This document shows positions 24,097 to 36,061 of a stretch of 64,000 nucleotides of DNA, one piece after another. The DNA lies in contig NC_058047.1 in assembly GCF_020085105.1 (NCBI RefSeq), positions 22,648,001 to 22,712,000 on the forward strand, given 5' to 3'. Source of the DNA: Siniperca chuatsi (taxonomy: Eukaryota > Chordata > Actinopteri > Centrarchiformes > Sinipercidae). The notes beneath the pieces are model-generated. The model made no database searches. It saw only the letters and a list, made by a program, of their open reading frames with translations, and was not told the DNA's origin. The position numbers and the translations under genes were made by a program. The number at the start of each line of letters is the position of its first letter. Within the stretch, counting starts at the first letter, position 1.

Positions 24097-24431
24097 CTGA
24101 GGCAGAGAGAGAGAGACGTACAATGTATTACGCAGCAGCGAATTTAACCTTGAGCGTGAGTTGGACTGTAGGTACACCGTCAGATGCTCCAAGCACGAAA
24201 GACGAACAGATGGGTAAACCACTAATTGTCCATAAGGTGCCTGTGTCGTTGAATGTGTACATGTTGTATGTGTGAGTGTGTGTGTGTGTGTGTGTTATAT
24301 GTATGTGCCAGTGCATCATATCATATCCCTGTGTGGTAGATTGACCTCTAGCAGCAGTTGTTGTCGAGGCCAGGCTGCAGCCACAGGCAATAGAGTGATG
24401 AAGACTGTTGTTTGGGGGATTCATCAGCCTG

Positions 24432-24481
<50 letters not shown>

Positions 24482-26019
24482 TATCTCTAATACCCTCCTC
24501 ACACTAAACTGTTTGATCCAACATAGCAGCACATATGAGCCAGGTAACAGCTGAGCTCAATCAGTGATGAGCATAGTGATGCATAATGTGATGTTTTTAA
24601 CCTTGCGAGGGGTGACAGCATCAAGCTACTTAACCCGACTCTTCTGAGGGCACTCCGCCTTCACTAGTACGTTCATCATCCTTAAGCAAAGCGCATTAAG
24701 TCCACTGCTAACATGAGAGGGAGAGCCTGTTGAGTGGGAAGCCAAGTGCATGTATGTGCTCAGAGTCTTGTAGGTGATTCTAAGTGAGAGATTAGTGAGT
24801 TTGGTGTGTGTGTGGGTGTGTGAGACAGACAGAGAGATTGTCTCTAACTGCTGGGAAGTGCTTGTAGTTACTTCTTACCAGCTCTGCTTACCCAACCTGT
24901 ATGGGATTGATTTTTTTAAAGAAGAGAGGTTGCATCTGATAATATTTGTAGCCATGTTTTTAGCCATGCTAGCAGATGGCAATGTCAGTCTGTCGGTCTG
25001 TCCACCACTTTGGTCCAGACTGAAATATCTCAACAACTACTGGACGGATTGAGATTACATTTTTTACAGACATTCATGTTCTCCAGAAGATGAAGCTTAC
25101 TGACTTTGGTGATCCCCTGACTTTTCCTCTAGCGCCATCATCAGGTCAAAATGTTTATTTGTCCAATACTTTGTTTTGTGACCTAATACCTGCAAAACTA
25201 ATGACATTCCCATCACTCTCAGATGTAGTTTGTGTTAGCGCAAATTAGCAAATGTTAGCATGGTAACACGCTAGATGTGTTAGCATTTAGCCTAAAGCAC
25301 TGCTGTAGTACAGCCTCACAGAGCTGCTACAGTAGCATGGCTGTAGACTCTTGTTGATTCTCTCTGCGGTGTCCTATTTTGTTTGTCTGTCTTTTGCTCA
25401 GCGCATCTGTTTATCTCAGTATCTTTGTCCTTGTTTGTCTCTGGTCCTTTACCTGCTCCTCTCTGTCTTTCTCAGCTTCTTCATGTTGCATTAATTTCAG
25501 TTCAGAGCTGCGTTTCGTTCTAATACACTGCAAACAAAAGCAAAAAATGGCTCACCACTACACAAAGACATTTATCATAGGGCTTTCCATATCCATCTTT
25601 GTACTTGTTAATAAACTTCTTGTCTGAAGTTATAATAATATATAATGTCTGTTCTTCACTCTGTTTCTGTCCAGGCACTGGAGTTGAGGGAGAGCTGCGT
25701 CTGCCCTGCTCTTCCTGCTACTGACCCTCGTGCCGTCTTCTCCAAGAGTGTCCGTGTGTTGATGGAAAACGCTAAGGACCAGGGGAGAGGAGGGCAAGAA
25801 GGGGCACGTAAGCCCCACCTGCCCCACCGCCCGGCCTCACTCCCCACTGGACTGCCTGCAGCTCTGCTTGCTCAAACTGCCCTTCCTCCTTCCCCAAATG
25901 TGGATCAAGAAAGTAAAGGCCCAGTCCCATTCGTAGCTTCAGAGTTAGCTGTAGCAGCCCCTGTCCCTGCTGCTGCCGAGAGGGAAGGATCCCAGCACAT
26001 GGTGCACAATACCAGCTGA
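18247..26019 (+). CDS. oma1: mitochondrial inner-membrane metalloendopeptidase OMA1
   Basis: OMA1 is the stress-activated zinc protease of the inner mitochondrial membrane that cleaves OPA1 (and DELE1), driving mitochondrial fragmentation and stress signalling. Eight coding exons join in frame: 18247-18617, 20003-20231, 20371-20544, 20987-21094, 22243-22371, 22607-22681, 23336-23485, 25675-26019, giving 526 codons plus stop (human 524). The N-terminus is a basic/hydroxylated leader consistent with mitochondrial import, followed by a conserved segment [20 protein letters not shown] and then GRSIRKWW. A transmembrane span covers about residues 151-168. The M48 zinc motif HEMAH is at 284-288, and the third ligand region EAEAD is at 349-353 in [30 protein letters not shown] and [11 protein letters not shown] are further conserved blocks. 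The last exon is longer and less conserved than in human. It lies about 1 kb after mysm1, same strand, as in human minus TACSTD2. Confidence 0.96.
18630..20002 (+). other. oma1: oma1 intron after the presequence exon
   Basis: 1.4 kb of AT-rich DNA (18720-19080 is strongly A/T) with ATTAATTAAC-type palindromic words near 19020-19075. An alternative acceptor, gctgtag, at 19914 would extend exon 2 by 88 bases and break the frame, so I regard it as unused. Confidence 0.5.
20340..20363 (+). repeat. oma1: (TG)n tract next to the oma1 exon 3 acceptor
   Basis: About eleven TG units end only ~8 bases before the acceptor cag (exon starts at 20371), replacing most of the usual polypyrimidine tract. The same arrangement before CFTR exon 9 binds TDP-43/CELF proteins and promotes skipping. 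Confidence 0.8.
20987..21094 (+). CDS. oma1: oma1 exon 4: zinc-binding HExxH
   Basis: Encodes [20 protein letters not shown] followed by [16 protein letters not shown], the M48 catalytic helix with both zinc-binding His and the catalytic Glu (284-288). Phase 0 at both ends. Confidence 0.95.
22607..22681 (+). CDS. oma1: oma1 exon 6: third zinc-ligand exon
   Basis: A 75-base exon encoding [20 protein letters not shown] plus ELAAK. The EAEAD segment carries the third zinc-ligand glutamate of M48 proteases. It is nearly identical to human ([20 protein letters not shown]). Confidence 0.93.
22709..23022. mobile_element. TTAA-flanked MITE in oma1 intron 6
   Basis: Begins TTAAAGGAGCACTCCAC and ends GCTGGAGTACATCTTTAA, so its ends are imperfect inverted copies (TTAAAG-nnn-ACTCC) and both terminate in TTAA, as expected of a piggyBac-type nonautonomous element with a TTAA target. 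314 bases, no coding capacity. Confidence 0.65.
23500..24925 (+). other. oma1: oma1 intron 7, first part
   Basis: No exon-like segment. Three long TG arrays (24062-24097, 24269-24296, 24437-24480) sit within 420 bases. Confidence 0.5.
24437..24480 (+). repeat. (TG)22 microsatellite
   Basis: Uninterrupted TG run, 44 bases, in oma1 intron 7. Confidence 0.9.
24930..25365. mobile_element. percomorph interspersed repeat (nonautonomous) in oma1 intron 7
   Basis: Recognised from memory as a repeat found in very many copies in percomorph genomes: TCCAGACTGAAATATCTCAA, then ACTTTGGTGATCCCCTGACT, TAGCGCCATCATCAGGTC, CCTGCAAAACTAATGACATT, GTTAGCATGGTAACACGCTA and AGCATGGCTGTAGACTCTTG. Its ends both carry AGCCATGCTAGCA-like words in opposite orientation. 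No protein-coding potential; the formal family name was not looked up. Confidence 0.65.
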
Positions 26020-26395
26020 CAGAGGTGTTAAATCTTCACAAACTTCTAGACTGGCTATATCGATGAGTAAACGAGTGAGTGAGTGGTATTGGTCAGCTAG
26101 CATATTCGCCAAACTATTCACAGCTGCTAAAAGATTGTTTTCATCGTCTGTTAAATTTCAGAGCCCTTGAGTGCACAGGTGGTAAAGGGGTTAAGTTCCC
26201 ACCCACCATCACAATCACAGAAAGCCAGTGTTAGTCCTTTTCGCTATGCTAGAGACTCCTACTAGTTGCCAGCACAATTGTGGGTGGAGCTGGGGGTGGT
26301 AGTGTGAAAAGAAGTGGCTGGGGCCATTCTTAATTTTTGAGATAATTTGTGGAAAAAGTCAGCAAAAATAAATAGAAAAAGAAAAGAAGGCCGCT
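26020..26395 (+). other. oma1: oma1 3' UTR
   Basis: Noncoding sequence after the TGA at 26017-26019. AATAAA at 26367-26372, with A-rich flanks, is the nearest plausible polyadenylation signal; the downstream GU-rich element is weak, so the true end may differ. Confidence 0.45.
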
Positions 26396-26399
26396 AACC

Positions 26400-28795
26400 T
26401 TTCCCTCTACCCTGCTGACTGAAGTTCAGAGAATGTTATTCATGCCTAGTGACTACAAAGAGGCCACATTAATTAGATAACATCGAACAGGGAAATGCTA
26501 AATGAATCTTGGTAAAGCTTCCATATATTGCGAGATTAATATGTGCATTATTCATCAACACACGGCAACAGACGAGAGTAAGCACTTTGTGTGTGCTTGT
26601 TGGAGGCTTCGTCCATGCCAGGCAGAGGACATCTACATTCTCATTATGACTACTGCATTCTCATGCCACACACAGCACTTTATGCATTCTCTAGCCTGAG
26701 GGACTTAATGGTGTAAATTTATGCTGGGTTGTTTGCAGGTTTTAAAACACAGCCTTCTGCGCAGGAATGCCAATATCCACTGTCAAGCTTTAAGAAATAT
26801 TTCGTGGGATTTTGTAAAATCTTATTTAACAAGGCAAGTTGACTGAGAAAACATTCTTATTTACAGCAACAGCCTGCGGGAGCAGTCGCACAATGAAGAG
26901 GGGAGGGCAGTTATGGTTCATATCTTGGTAATCTTTTGTGTGTGTGTGTGTGTGTGTGTGCTGAAACAAAGTAGCACCCTTGGTTAAACTGTGAAATCAA
27001 AAAAGCGCTGCTGTGTTTTCATTTGGGATGAATTATTTTATTTATGTCATGCATTTTAGGTGCAGGGCCTGTATCAGCTTACAAAACATCAGTCAACAGT
27101 CTTTACACGTGCTGTGGAAGCTTTGTTTTACTGCAGACAGGGTAGGTCTACATTAGAGTCCGTGTCTATATTAGAATAAGTGGCAGGTGATAGGGTTTGT
27201 ACAAAACTGCAATGAAAAGCCAAAGGAGTATTGGTTTTTGCATATCAATAACTCAGCAGGAACGTGCTCTGTTTGCAAGTGGCAGGCAAAAAATAAAAAA
27301 TAATTACTTTATTATTATTTTAGTTTTTTCTTTTCCATTGTAAGATCCACTGAAATCAGTGATCAAACGTGCATTTATCAACAACATAAATGAGGATTAT
27401 GGAAACGCAGTAATAGTAATATGTACTGTGTGTGTTTGCATGTGTGAGAGAGTAAGAGGTAATTATCAGCATGTGACATTGCATAAGAACATCAAACCAA
27501 TTAGACAATGGATCAAAGATGAGAAGAGATGTAGACTGAGTTGTCTGCATTTTCCTCTGAAGTGTACATATGTGTCTTTGTGCCAACTGTTACAAGTTCT
27601 TGCCTCTTGATCACAAGATCAATCTTGTGATATCTCTGTATTAAAGACCATTGGATCAACATCCAAGTTCCTTTTTGAACATGGACCTCCTTGCTTTCTG
27701 CTGCAGAAGACAAGGGTAAACTAAAGCTGAGATGTCATGAGGTGCTGCTCTTCCTGGTCACACAGATTTGACCTTTTTCAGATTTTTTTGGATCCACAGC
27801 TCTTATTCACTCTGACGTGAGACTTCCTGTTTCCTGGTCACATTGTCGTGTACATGCTGAAGCATCTGGATGCAGCTCCCTCACCACTCAGAGAGAAATT
27901 GGAACATGAGCAGGCAACAGATGACACACTCACACTCTGAGCTAATTGTAATGAGCGTGATACAATACATACACACATACACACTGCGCTGAGTAATTGT
28001 AGCCTACTGCTGGAGCCAAACAATACTGCGACAGAGAGCTTAATCAAGGAAAACAAAGAGACAGCAGTCAGATGCATTGAAAGGACAGAAATAGAAAATA
28101 GACAAAGTGGAACCACGGGGATTGACAGGAAAAAAGAAGAGATTTATTTCAGGTGTGTAAAAGAAAGCATCTTTTTGGTGTTATTTACATTTAAATCAGA
28201 CATTTGATTTGTAACATTTTAGCTGGATGGGAAAGTCCTACTGTATTCTATGTGGTTTCTTTGTGTTCACATGCATAGCCTTGGGCGGATAAGATCTATT
28301 CCATGAAATGACTTAGGAATCAGATGTCTACTTTATGTCTGTAAATTCACCTCAAGTCTCAGATTGTTTTGTGGTTGTATATTCTTCCGCCCACTAGAGA
28401 CATCAGACTGCTTCTGAGACCGCCGACAATCTGCTCGCAGGTATTTCAAGGTATTGACAAGCAGCGCAGCGTTGAAAAGTAGAAGAAGGAGCAGAAAAGG
28501 TAGCACACCCACAACAGAGAAAGCTGAACGATAGACAGCAAACTCAAGATGCTGTTTCCCCAACAAAAACACTCCCAGAGAGAGTCAGGGCAGTGAGAGA
28601 GCAACCCGACACATCTGCTGTGTAGGTGGCTGAATGATGTCCCAGAATGCAGTCTGGCTACCCTCTGACCTCCCTGTGGAGTATTGCTCAAAGTGGCTCA
28701 TCCACAGTTCCATTTCTTGGATCCACCCCAACACACACGCACACACACACACACACATGCATCAGCTGGCGTGTAGAGGGAATACGGTGATGGAA

Positions 28796-28829
<34 letters not shown>

Positions 28830-30022
28830 TTGTGGTAAAAGTTGCTGTGTCCTTCCGCTATGCATTAATTATACATGTGGCATGTGGGTGTCTGATTGAA
28901 ATGAATATTTTACTGCTTTTAATCACTGCCATTGCCAGAGTGATGGAGCATCTGGCTGTGTTACCTGGGTAATTAAAGATGCTGTCTCACACACGCACAC
29001 ATGCAAGTCTCATAGGTTGTGTCTGCAATGTGAGACAGAAGTACTCCAGAGGCTTACTAATGAGTCAAAATTAGATTTGGAATGTTTTAAAGTAATGGGG
29101 CCCATGAAAAAATAAAAAGGTGCTTTTGTCTAACTTTAGCAAAAAGCTTTTCAAACAGACCAGGGGATGATGGAAAACCTCTTTTAGCTGGCAGAGGTAG
29201 GCTTAGCTGTAGTTAAATCTTACAGTATATTGTTATGTTAGTGTCTCTAATCATGTAGAACCAGTCGTCTAAACGTGAAATGTAAACTATCTTTCTATGT
29301 TGTACAACCTCAAATGGCAGCAAGAATGAACTGTCCTAAATTTTTTACTATGTAAATACCCATTGACCCAACTATGCACACTTCAGATCAAAATGTCTTG
29401 TTGGAGATGAGGTTCAATTGTTAGATCCATCTTTTTCTGGCTGCTATCCAGGAGCAGGTTCAATTTGTCAGTTCCTGTGCACTGAGAAGATTTCCCCCTA
29501 CTGAACAAAACTGGCACCGAAATGTTATTTTTAGCAAATAGGGCAAAACTGTGGTGCTGAGGAAGGCTGGAGTTGTTCTTCTCTGGTGAAGTCGATAGTG
29601 TGATCTAAGTAGGCTGATCACAATGCCTTTTTTTACCACATAAAAACCTTGTCTATTGCAGCTTTAATGTGAGCTCATGTGGGAGCTAATGTCTGCATTA
29701 GTCATATAGTACATATGGTGCTAGCCTGAGAGTCATGCTTCACTCAGTAAAGCTTAAATTTTTTATTGCAGAGAGTTCAGAAATTAATACAACCATGAAT
29801 GAAAATTCACCTCCACATTTAAATCTGATATTTTTTTACATGGTCTTTGATCAGTGGTTTTCCTGGTAACTGTGCTCTCTGTTGTGTGAACCACAGTGAA
29901 GGAACAGTCTGGCATGGGGTCATCAAGGCTATCTGGGTATTCTCTTTCAACGCACAATACAGGTCTTCCTCTAATGGCTCCCCATGTCCTCTCTCCGTCT
30001 TTCTTATCATTTCGATCTCTGC

Positions 30023-30055
<33 letters not shown>

Positions 30056-31900
30056 TGTGTTCATGGTTGAACTGGTAGAGGTTTTTATAGTCTGGCTGCT
30101 CTGATGCTATTAGAGATTAGGATGTTAACACAGTCCCTCATCTGACTGCATCGATCCCAACCCTCGCAGTGGAATCACATTAATACTAACAACGTCAGGT
30201 ACAAGCTTTCTAGCTCTCTTTATCCCTCTCTCTCTCTCTTTACATCTGCTTCTCTGTCAGTGTTGATTTAAATTTGAATAACCAGCTTTCTTCCCAGTCT
30301 TTCAATAAGGAGAGGGTGCAATCTAACGAAGGGAACTACGGAAGGAAGATTTTAGAAGCAGAGGGGGACTAGAGGATGTGGAAATGAGATGAGATGTAAT
30401 GGTTTAAATCAGTCTTCCTCAGCTGCTTTGACACTGGTAGCTTCCAGTGTTTGTCACAACTCAGGGTAAATGTATTAAGATAGTGAACAAGTTCTTGGTA
30501 TGGGCCTATGAGAAAAATGAACAGCATGCAACAGTACGGTCTACTCAAGGACAGGTACAAGATTTTAATCGTTCAATCGTTGATGACAATGAAATTATAT
30601 CAAAACTGACACTGAAAATCAAAGTTAAAATACATGTTGTGAGTTCAGAATTCTACATTTGCCTCTTATTACTCACTGATAAAGACATGCCATTTTATAA
30701 TTGGTTTAAACCCCTTTTAGAACATTTGGGTGGTCACCCATGAGTTGAGAAATTTGTGTTCTACACCCTCTCCCCGTGTCCGTCAGTGCAGCAGTGCATT
30801 ATATTCTCCCTCTCACCTCTGTGAATCCATCAGACTAAAACACTGTCAATGTCAGCTAAATTCAACAAACTGTGACAGACCTGGTTGGACATGAAGTGCT
30901 GGCGAGCCCAGCAGCTGTGTTTTGATGGCTTCCACTTTAGAAGAACACCTTCAACACTGATGTTATTTACACCTCTTAATTAACTCATGAAAAGGTTTGA
31001 TTTCATTCATGTATACACTGTTCACAGAGCAGCCAACTCAGATATATCAGATTCCGACAGATTTTACCATTTCCTAAGCAAACTGCACCATGGTCTACTC
31101 TGCACTGACTTTAACCTACATTGTGTAAGCAGGATGAGCCTGGCTGTCACCTTGTAGCATGATAGGTACAGCTGTCCTGTAATTATAGGCTAAAAAGTTT
31201 CTTTCTTTCTTTATAGCCCCAAGATTAAATTATGTGTTTGATAGTCCACCAAAAATGTGTCTAGACAGCTCAGTTTGAGGTTCAGGAGCTTCCTGTAGGC
31301 CACTGTTCATTTTTACTGCCACTAAATGATTCTGTTAATGGATGAAGCAACCATAAGCCTTACAGCCTTAGCCTTAGAGCCCTGCACACCTACAAGAAAG
31401 ATGAAGGTATTTTCATAGATAATCATATGCAAATTATCAAGATCTATATAAAGACTTGCTGCCCATAATTTGCAGTGATTGTGATGTGAAAAAAGATAAT
31501 GGTACTACTTGTCCCGCGCTAACAGGTGCAACAGGAGAGGGAGGGAGATGTCAGTCAAGCAGGAAAGTCTGTACACACCCACACAGTCCTGAGAGGAGGC
31601 CTAGTCAGGCAAATAAGTGAAAACGCCTGTGTGAGTTTACCATGGGTGCGTTGGGTGCTCCAACTATGATTAGAACAATACTAGTCGTATCGGTAGTTAG
31701 TAAAACGGCGAACAAGATGCTTTATAAAACGCAGTTGCAAATAATTTTCCACCTTGAAAACAACACAACAATGAGCCCACCATGGCTTTGCAAACCAGCT
31801 TGGACAAACTGGCCAAAGGTGAGATTTACACTTTTTTGAAATACTGTAAAGGATATGTTTCATATTCACACAGAGAAAATGCGTAAAAGATCACTGAGTT
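26400..31900. other. gene-free region downstream of oma1
   Basis: No exon or protein-like ORF recognised on either strand. It holds TG/CA arrays (26937-26960, 28731-28757, 28797-28828, 30024-30057), a repeat fragment at 26815-26900, a 10-base palindrome with a 2-base centre at 27610-27631 (ATCACAAGAT / ATCTTGTGAT), and a possible diverged MITE ending in TTAA near 29664. The rest is unique-looking sequence. Confidence 0.45.
26815..26900. repeat. fragment of a widespread fish interspersed repeat
   Basis: Contains TTATTTAACAAGGCAAGTTG, ACTGAGAAAACATTCTTATT and TACAGCAACAGCCTG, which resembles a common teleost repeat tail (TTTATTTAACCAGG-AAGT-GA-TGAGAACA-ATTCT-ATTTACA). Recognition is from memory; limits approximate. 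Confidence 0.5.
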
Positions 31901-31919
31901 TGAAAAGAGTTTATAACTT

Positions 31920-32510
31920 TAGCTAGTAAAAACATGCTACAAGTTCAAATTTATTAGGCTAAAACATGCTATTAGTTATTGTTTATTAGACTAAAACATG
32001 TTATTAGTTTATTAGACTAAAACATGCCACAAGATATCGTTTATTAGGCTAAAACATTCCTTTAGTTATAGTTTATTAGGCTAAATATGCTGCAAGTTAT
32101 TGTTTATTAGGCTAAAACCATGCTATTAGTTATAGTTTATTAGGCTAAAACCATGCTACAAGTTATAGTTTATTAGGCTAAAACATGCTATTAGTTATTG
32201 TTTATTAGACTAAAACCATGCTACAAGTTATAGTTTATTAGGCTAAAACATGCTATTAGTTATTGTTTATAAGGCTAAAACATGTTATTAGTTTATTAGA
32301 CTAAAACATGCCACAAGATATCGTTTATTAGGCTAAAACATTACTTTAGTAATAGTTTATTAGGCTAAAACATGCTACAAGTTAGTTTATTAGACTAAAA
32401 CCATGCTACAAGTTATTGTTTATTAAACTAAAACATGCTAAAAGATAGCATTTATTAGACTAAAACGTGCTACCAGATATTTATTAGGCTAAAACATGTC
32501 TGAACAAGAA
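31920..32510 (+). repeat. 32-bp minisatellite with higher-order structure
   Basis: About 18 tandem units of roughly 32 bases with consensus near TTATTAGGCTAAAACATGCT, then A(T/C)A(A/T)GTTATTG/AT. Units fall into types (ATTAGT versus ACAAGT, plus truncated 26-base units). A four-unit block beginning at 31951 recurs in the same order at 32235. No open reading frame across it; not a CRISPR, because there are no unique spacers. Confidence 0.85.
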
Positions 32511-32996
32511 AGGGATAGTCTGACTATTATAGTGGTGGTTACTGAGGGAAAGGGGACTTATGCTGCTCCAGACAACTTGGAACTTGAATATTTCCAACCT
32601 CCTACTAGAAAAAGTACAATGGAACGGCACTCAAAGTCGGAGTTCCTACTTGTGAACTCGGGGCAAATCCATCTATCCCAACTTCATGAAGAAGCAGTTG
32701 TTTTAGGCTACATTTCAATCAATAGGGGAGGGGGGTAGGATGTATTTGTAGACTACAGTATGGTATTAGACTATTGAATGGAATATTTAGATAAGAGTAT
32801 AAAAGTGCCGTAAAATAATTTGTATAATGCCGTTTTGTTCATGCGTTGTTTTTTCTTTCTCAGTTTCATTTATATATGCAAGGAGGCTGCACTGCTGAGA
32901 GTTTGAAATTGTGTGTGCACTTGCCAAAGAAACATCAGTTTGTCACGGTCAGCCATGTTTTTTGTTTATGTTTGATGTTGTGCAGCTGGAAGCTTT

Positions 32997-33038
32997 GAGG
33001 TCGGAAGTCAGAAATTTCAACAGGGAAATTCCGACCTC
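32997..33038. repeat. inverted repeat, 10-base perfect arms
   Basis: GAGGTCGGAA (32997-33006) and TTCCGACCTC (33029-33038) flank 22 bases. The neighbouring AAGTCGGAGTTCC at ~32635 suggests this is part of a diverged, unidentified MITE spanning about 32630-33070. Confidence 0.45.
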
Positions 33039-34536
33039 CAACTCTGACTGGAATGCAGCATTACTCTAGGCATCACTTTATGGGTGTGTGTATGGGAGAC
33101 TGATTGTAAATGCATGTGTGTCTGCTTGCTTACAGCTACTTACCAGGGATATTATGAGGGATTAAGCCAGGAATAAATTAGAATAATTTCCCATTAATCC
33201 TTACATTTGTTTCTGTGACATTTGTTTTAAATTTGACATCATAATTCCAGCTTACTGCTGGGGGAAACCAGCAAAACATCTGAGGAAACCTTAATGCCAG
33301 CCACTACTTGCTGTTAGCTAAGGTTCACAAAATTTAGACTTAGTGCCAAAACCTTAGTGACTGAGAATAACTGCATGCTTTCTGTTGGTTTGAGCCCAGC
33401 TGATTTATGTGGGCAGCACATGTTTAATGAGTAACTTTGATAGCTGAGACTTGGAAATTGTAAAGAAAAACCCCTTACTAAACCAAAGCACCGACACACA
33501 TTATGCCTCCAAGTCCTACAGATCTGCCAAGAAAATGAAGTTCCACAGTCTGCTGGAGTGTGTGTGTGTCTGTGTGTGTATATCTGTTTTATTCAAACGT
33601 GTGTAAGGAGGGAGGGTGTTGAAAATGAGTGTTGAGAATCTTATTTTTGTTCTCCCACATATCTTCTCAGGTCACCTCCCCTTCAGTCGTCCTCTCAGAA
33701 AACCCCATCTATCCATACATCCATCCATCCTCACTCAGCTTAAGCAGTGCTGTGTGTTCGCTGTCTCGTTGCCATGGTTTCCATTATGTTTCCTGCCTGC
33801 TCTGGTTTGAAGGACAATTGCTGAAGATGGGTAGTATTTAGGGAAAGAGGGAGAGAGAAAGAGGCAGAACAGTGCTATACTTCTTTTTTGCCACCGGTTG
33901 TTTAATGTCATCTCTCACACAAACACACAGATACACATGCGCACACTGTGGTCTTTGATCCTCATCCCCAGGGTTTCAGGGAAGCTAGAAAGGCAGCTCT
34001 ACGCCAACACTCCCTTTGGCGTCAGATGTTTAGCTCTAGCAACCCTATCTTTTAACTGATCAATAAGCAAGTGGTACAGCATTCCCTCTGCTCTCTATGG
34101 GATAGGCTGCAGTTACACAGGACTGCACTGAACCAAATCAGCCTGCGCCGGGCCTATGTTATCCGCAATGACTGTGCTGCACACTGTGTAGCAATAAAGG
34201 AAAAAAGGATTTGCTCTGAAATCTATAACCAGCACTTGATGACTGGGAGTGCATGCAGCTGGGTGTGTGTGTGCGTGTGTGTGTGTGTGTGAGCGTGTTC
34301 GCGCTATATGTTTGTGTGAAGTCTTCAGACTGTCAGAAATTAGACTAAAACCGTGGACTTTATTTAGCTGACCTGGTTGGAGAGTGAGGAGTCAGAGTGG
34401 GGAGGGAGATGGTCATGGAGTGTGTGTGCTGGTGAAAACAGGAAAGAACGAATAGAGGGAGGGAAGGAAAGAAAGAGCTTAAACTCAATCCTTTCTCCAC
34501 CAAACGCATCACCCCCTCCACTGTGTGATTCCTCCC

Positions 34537-34539
<3 letters not shown>

Positions 34540-34604
<65 letters not shown>
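34540..34604 (+). repeat. (CT)32 microsatellite
   Basis: 65-base uninterrupted CT run, a polypurine-polypyrimidine tract able to form H-DNA. Confidence 0.92.
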
Positions 34605-34608
<4 letters not shown>

Positions 34609-35429
34609 GTAAGGGTCTTAAGGCCTTCCTTAACTTTTAATAAGAGTCTTTAATAAGTCCCCAGATCATGGCATGGTCGGTCAGGGCTTCTATTTCAACA
34701 CAGCTCTGCTTAATCTCACTCTAAAATAGATCTGCTCCCTCTACTCTGTTACTTTCAGCCCCTCTGCCTCCTCTCTCTGTATTTCTCCACAAGATTGTGA
34801 AAGTATTTAATAAACTACTGGGGCATTAAGCAAGGTTGTATCGTCCTCTGTGGTTTGTGTGCAGGTAGGCAATCTAGCAAAGGTATATATGACTAGGGAT
34901 GTGCCAGTTTTGTTTTTATTAAGGAGGATCAAAATGAATGTTTTTAAGAAGGAATTCCTCAGTTTTCAAACCGATGAAGGGCAAATTTAGTGCAGACATA
35001 TTTGTATAAATATATGAACTGATGATGACAATGAAAATGTAAAAGTCAGGTGAAGTCAGAATTAGGCCATATAGAGATTTAGAGTCTGTTAATTGTCCCT
35101 CCAGCCAGTGATTTGTTTGGCCTCCTGTGACTACCTATTCACCAAAAGCGACTTAACCATTATACACACACACACACACACTTTGAAATTCCTAAAGCGG
35201 CTCCTAAAATGTGTTATCGGTGCTTGGAGTTCCCAGTTTCCACGGTCTGCACTGTGATGCTATGGTGCGTCTGTGTGTCATACTTTAGTTTCAGTCTCTT
35301 TGGCCTACTTAAGCGTGTTGTAAGTAGCACACTGAGCTGCTTCTCCTATCCCTGTGGACTCAGGCTGAATAATTGAGTGGTGCTGAGGCAGGGTAATAAG
35401 CTATACTGCCGCTGTAATAACCTGCTGGA

Positions 35430-35431
<2 letters not shown>

Positions 35432-35473
<42 letters not shown>
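35432..35473 (+). repeat. (TG)21 microsatellite
   Basis: Uninterrupted TG run of 42 bases. Confidence 0.9.
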
Positions 35474-35476
<3 letters not shown>

Positions 35477-35642
35477 CTCATGTTGCCTGTGTGCGGTAAT
35501 GACTGTTATTAGTCCAGGGCTTTGGAAGCAGACACATGCTGTTTTAAGGAACCAGACATGTGAGCCTGTGTGTATTTGTGTTGTCTGTATGCAGGTTACA
35601 AGATATATGCATCCTACTAATCAAAGTTGATCGCTCAGCAGT

Positions 35643-36061
35643 AGAGATGCACCGATTGTGAAATTCTGGGCCGATACCGATGTTTAAAATAACTATTTGG
35701 CCGATACAGTGCTGTTTTGTTATTGTTTTATTTTGTTATTTAGTCCCCCTTTCGTGCCAGGGAAACAAAATAATCTTCATTATAGAAAACTTAACTGTTT
35801 TAAAATCATTCAGCTCTTTATATAACCTTCTTTCACATGAAAGGGATTCTTTTTTGAAAAATAACTGCTTCAAAATTCTTTTTAGCCTGCTATACAACAA
35901 ATACAAATAACTAACCCAAAATTTAGCCAGCGTAAAATTGATGCAACACAACAGATGAACATTGGCCACTGCCATCAGTGAATGTCGTCCTATTTGACGA
36001 TAGGCCGATAGCAGCCAAGAAGGCATCGGATACTGATGTTCGGCCGATATATCGGCTCATC
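35643..36061. mobile_element. hAT-type MITE with target-site duplication
   Basis: The left end AGAGATGCACCGAT and the right end ATCGGCTCATCC are imperfect inverted repeats. Sub-terminal GGCCGATACCGAT-like words repeat inside both ends, typical of fish hAT nonautonomous elements. It is flanked by TCAGCAGT (35635-35642) and CCAGCAGT (36062-36069), a 7-of-8-match 8-bp target-site duplication, the length hAT transposases make. 419 bases, no transposase. Confidence 0.75.

Noticed and set aside
24128-24532. 134-codon minus-strand ORF
   Set aside because: Mostly a (TH)n peptide from CA microsatellites inside an oma1 intron.
31920-32510. CRISPR-like spaced repeats
   Set aside because: Units are directly tandem with no unique spacers and vary in length; this is a eukaryotic minisatellite.
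32496-32738. 80-codon ORF after the minisatellite
   Set aside because: Its ATG is inside the last repeat unit and the protein has no recognisable features or splice support.
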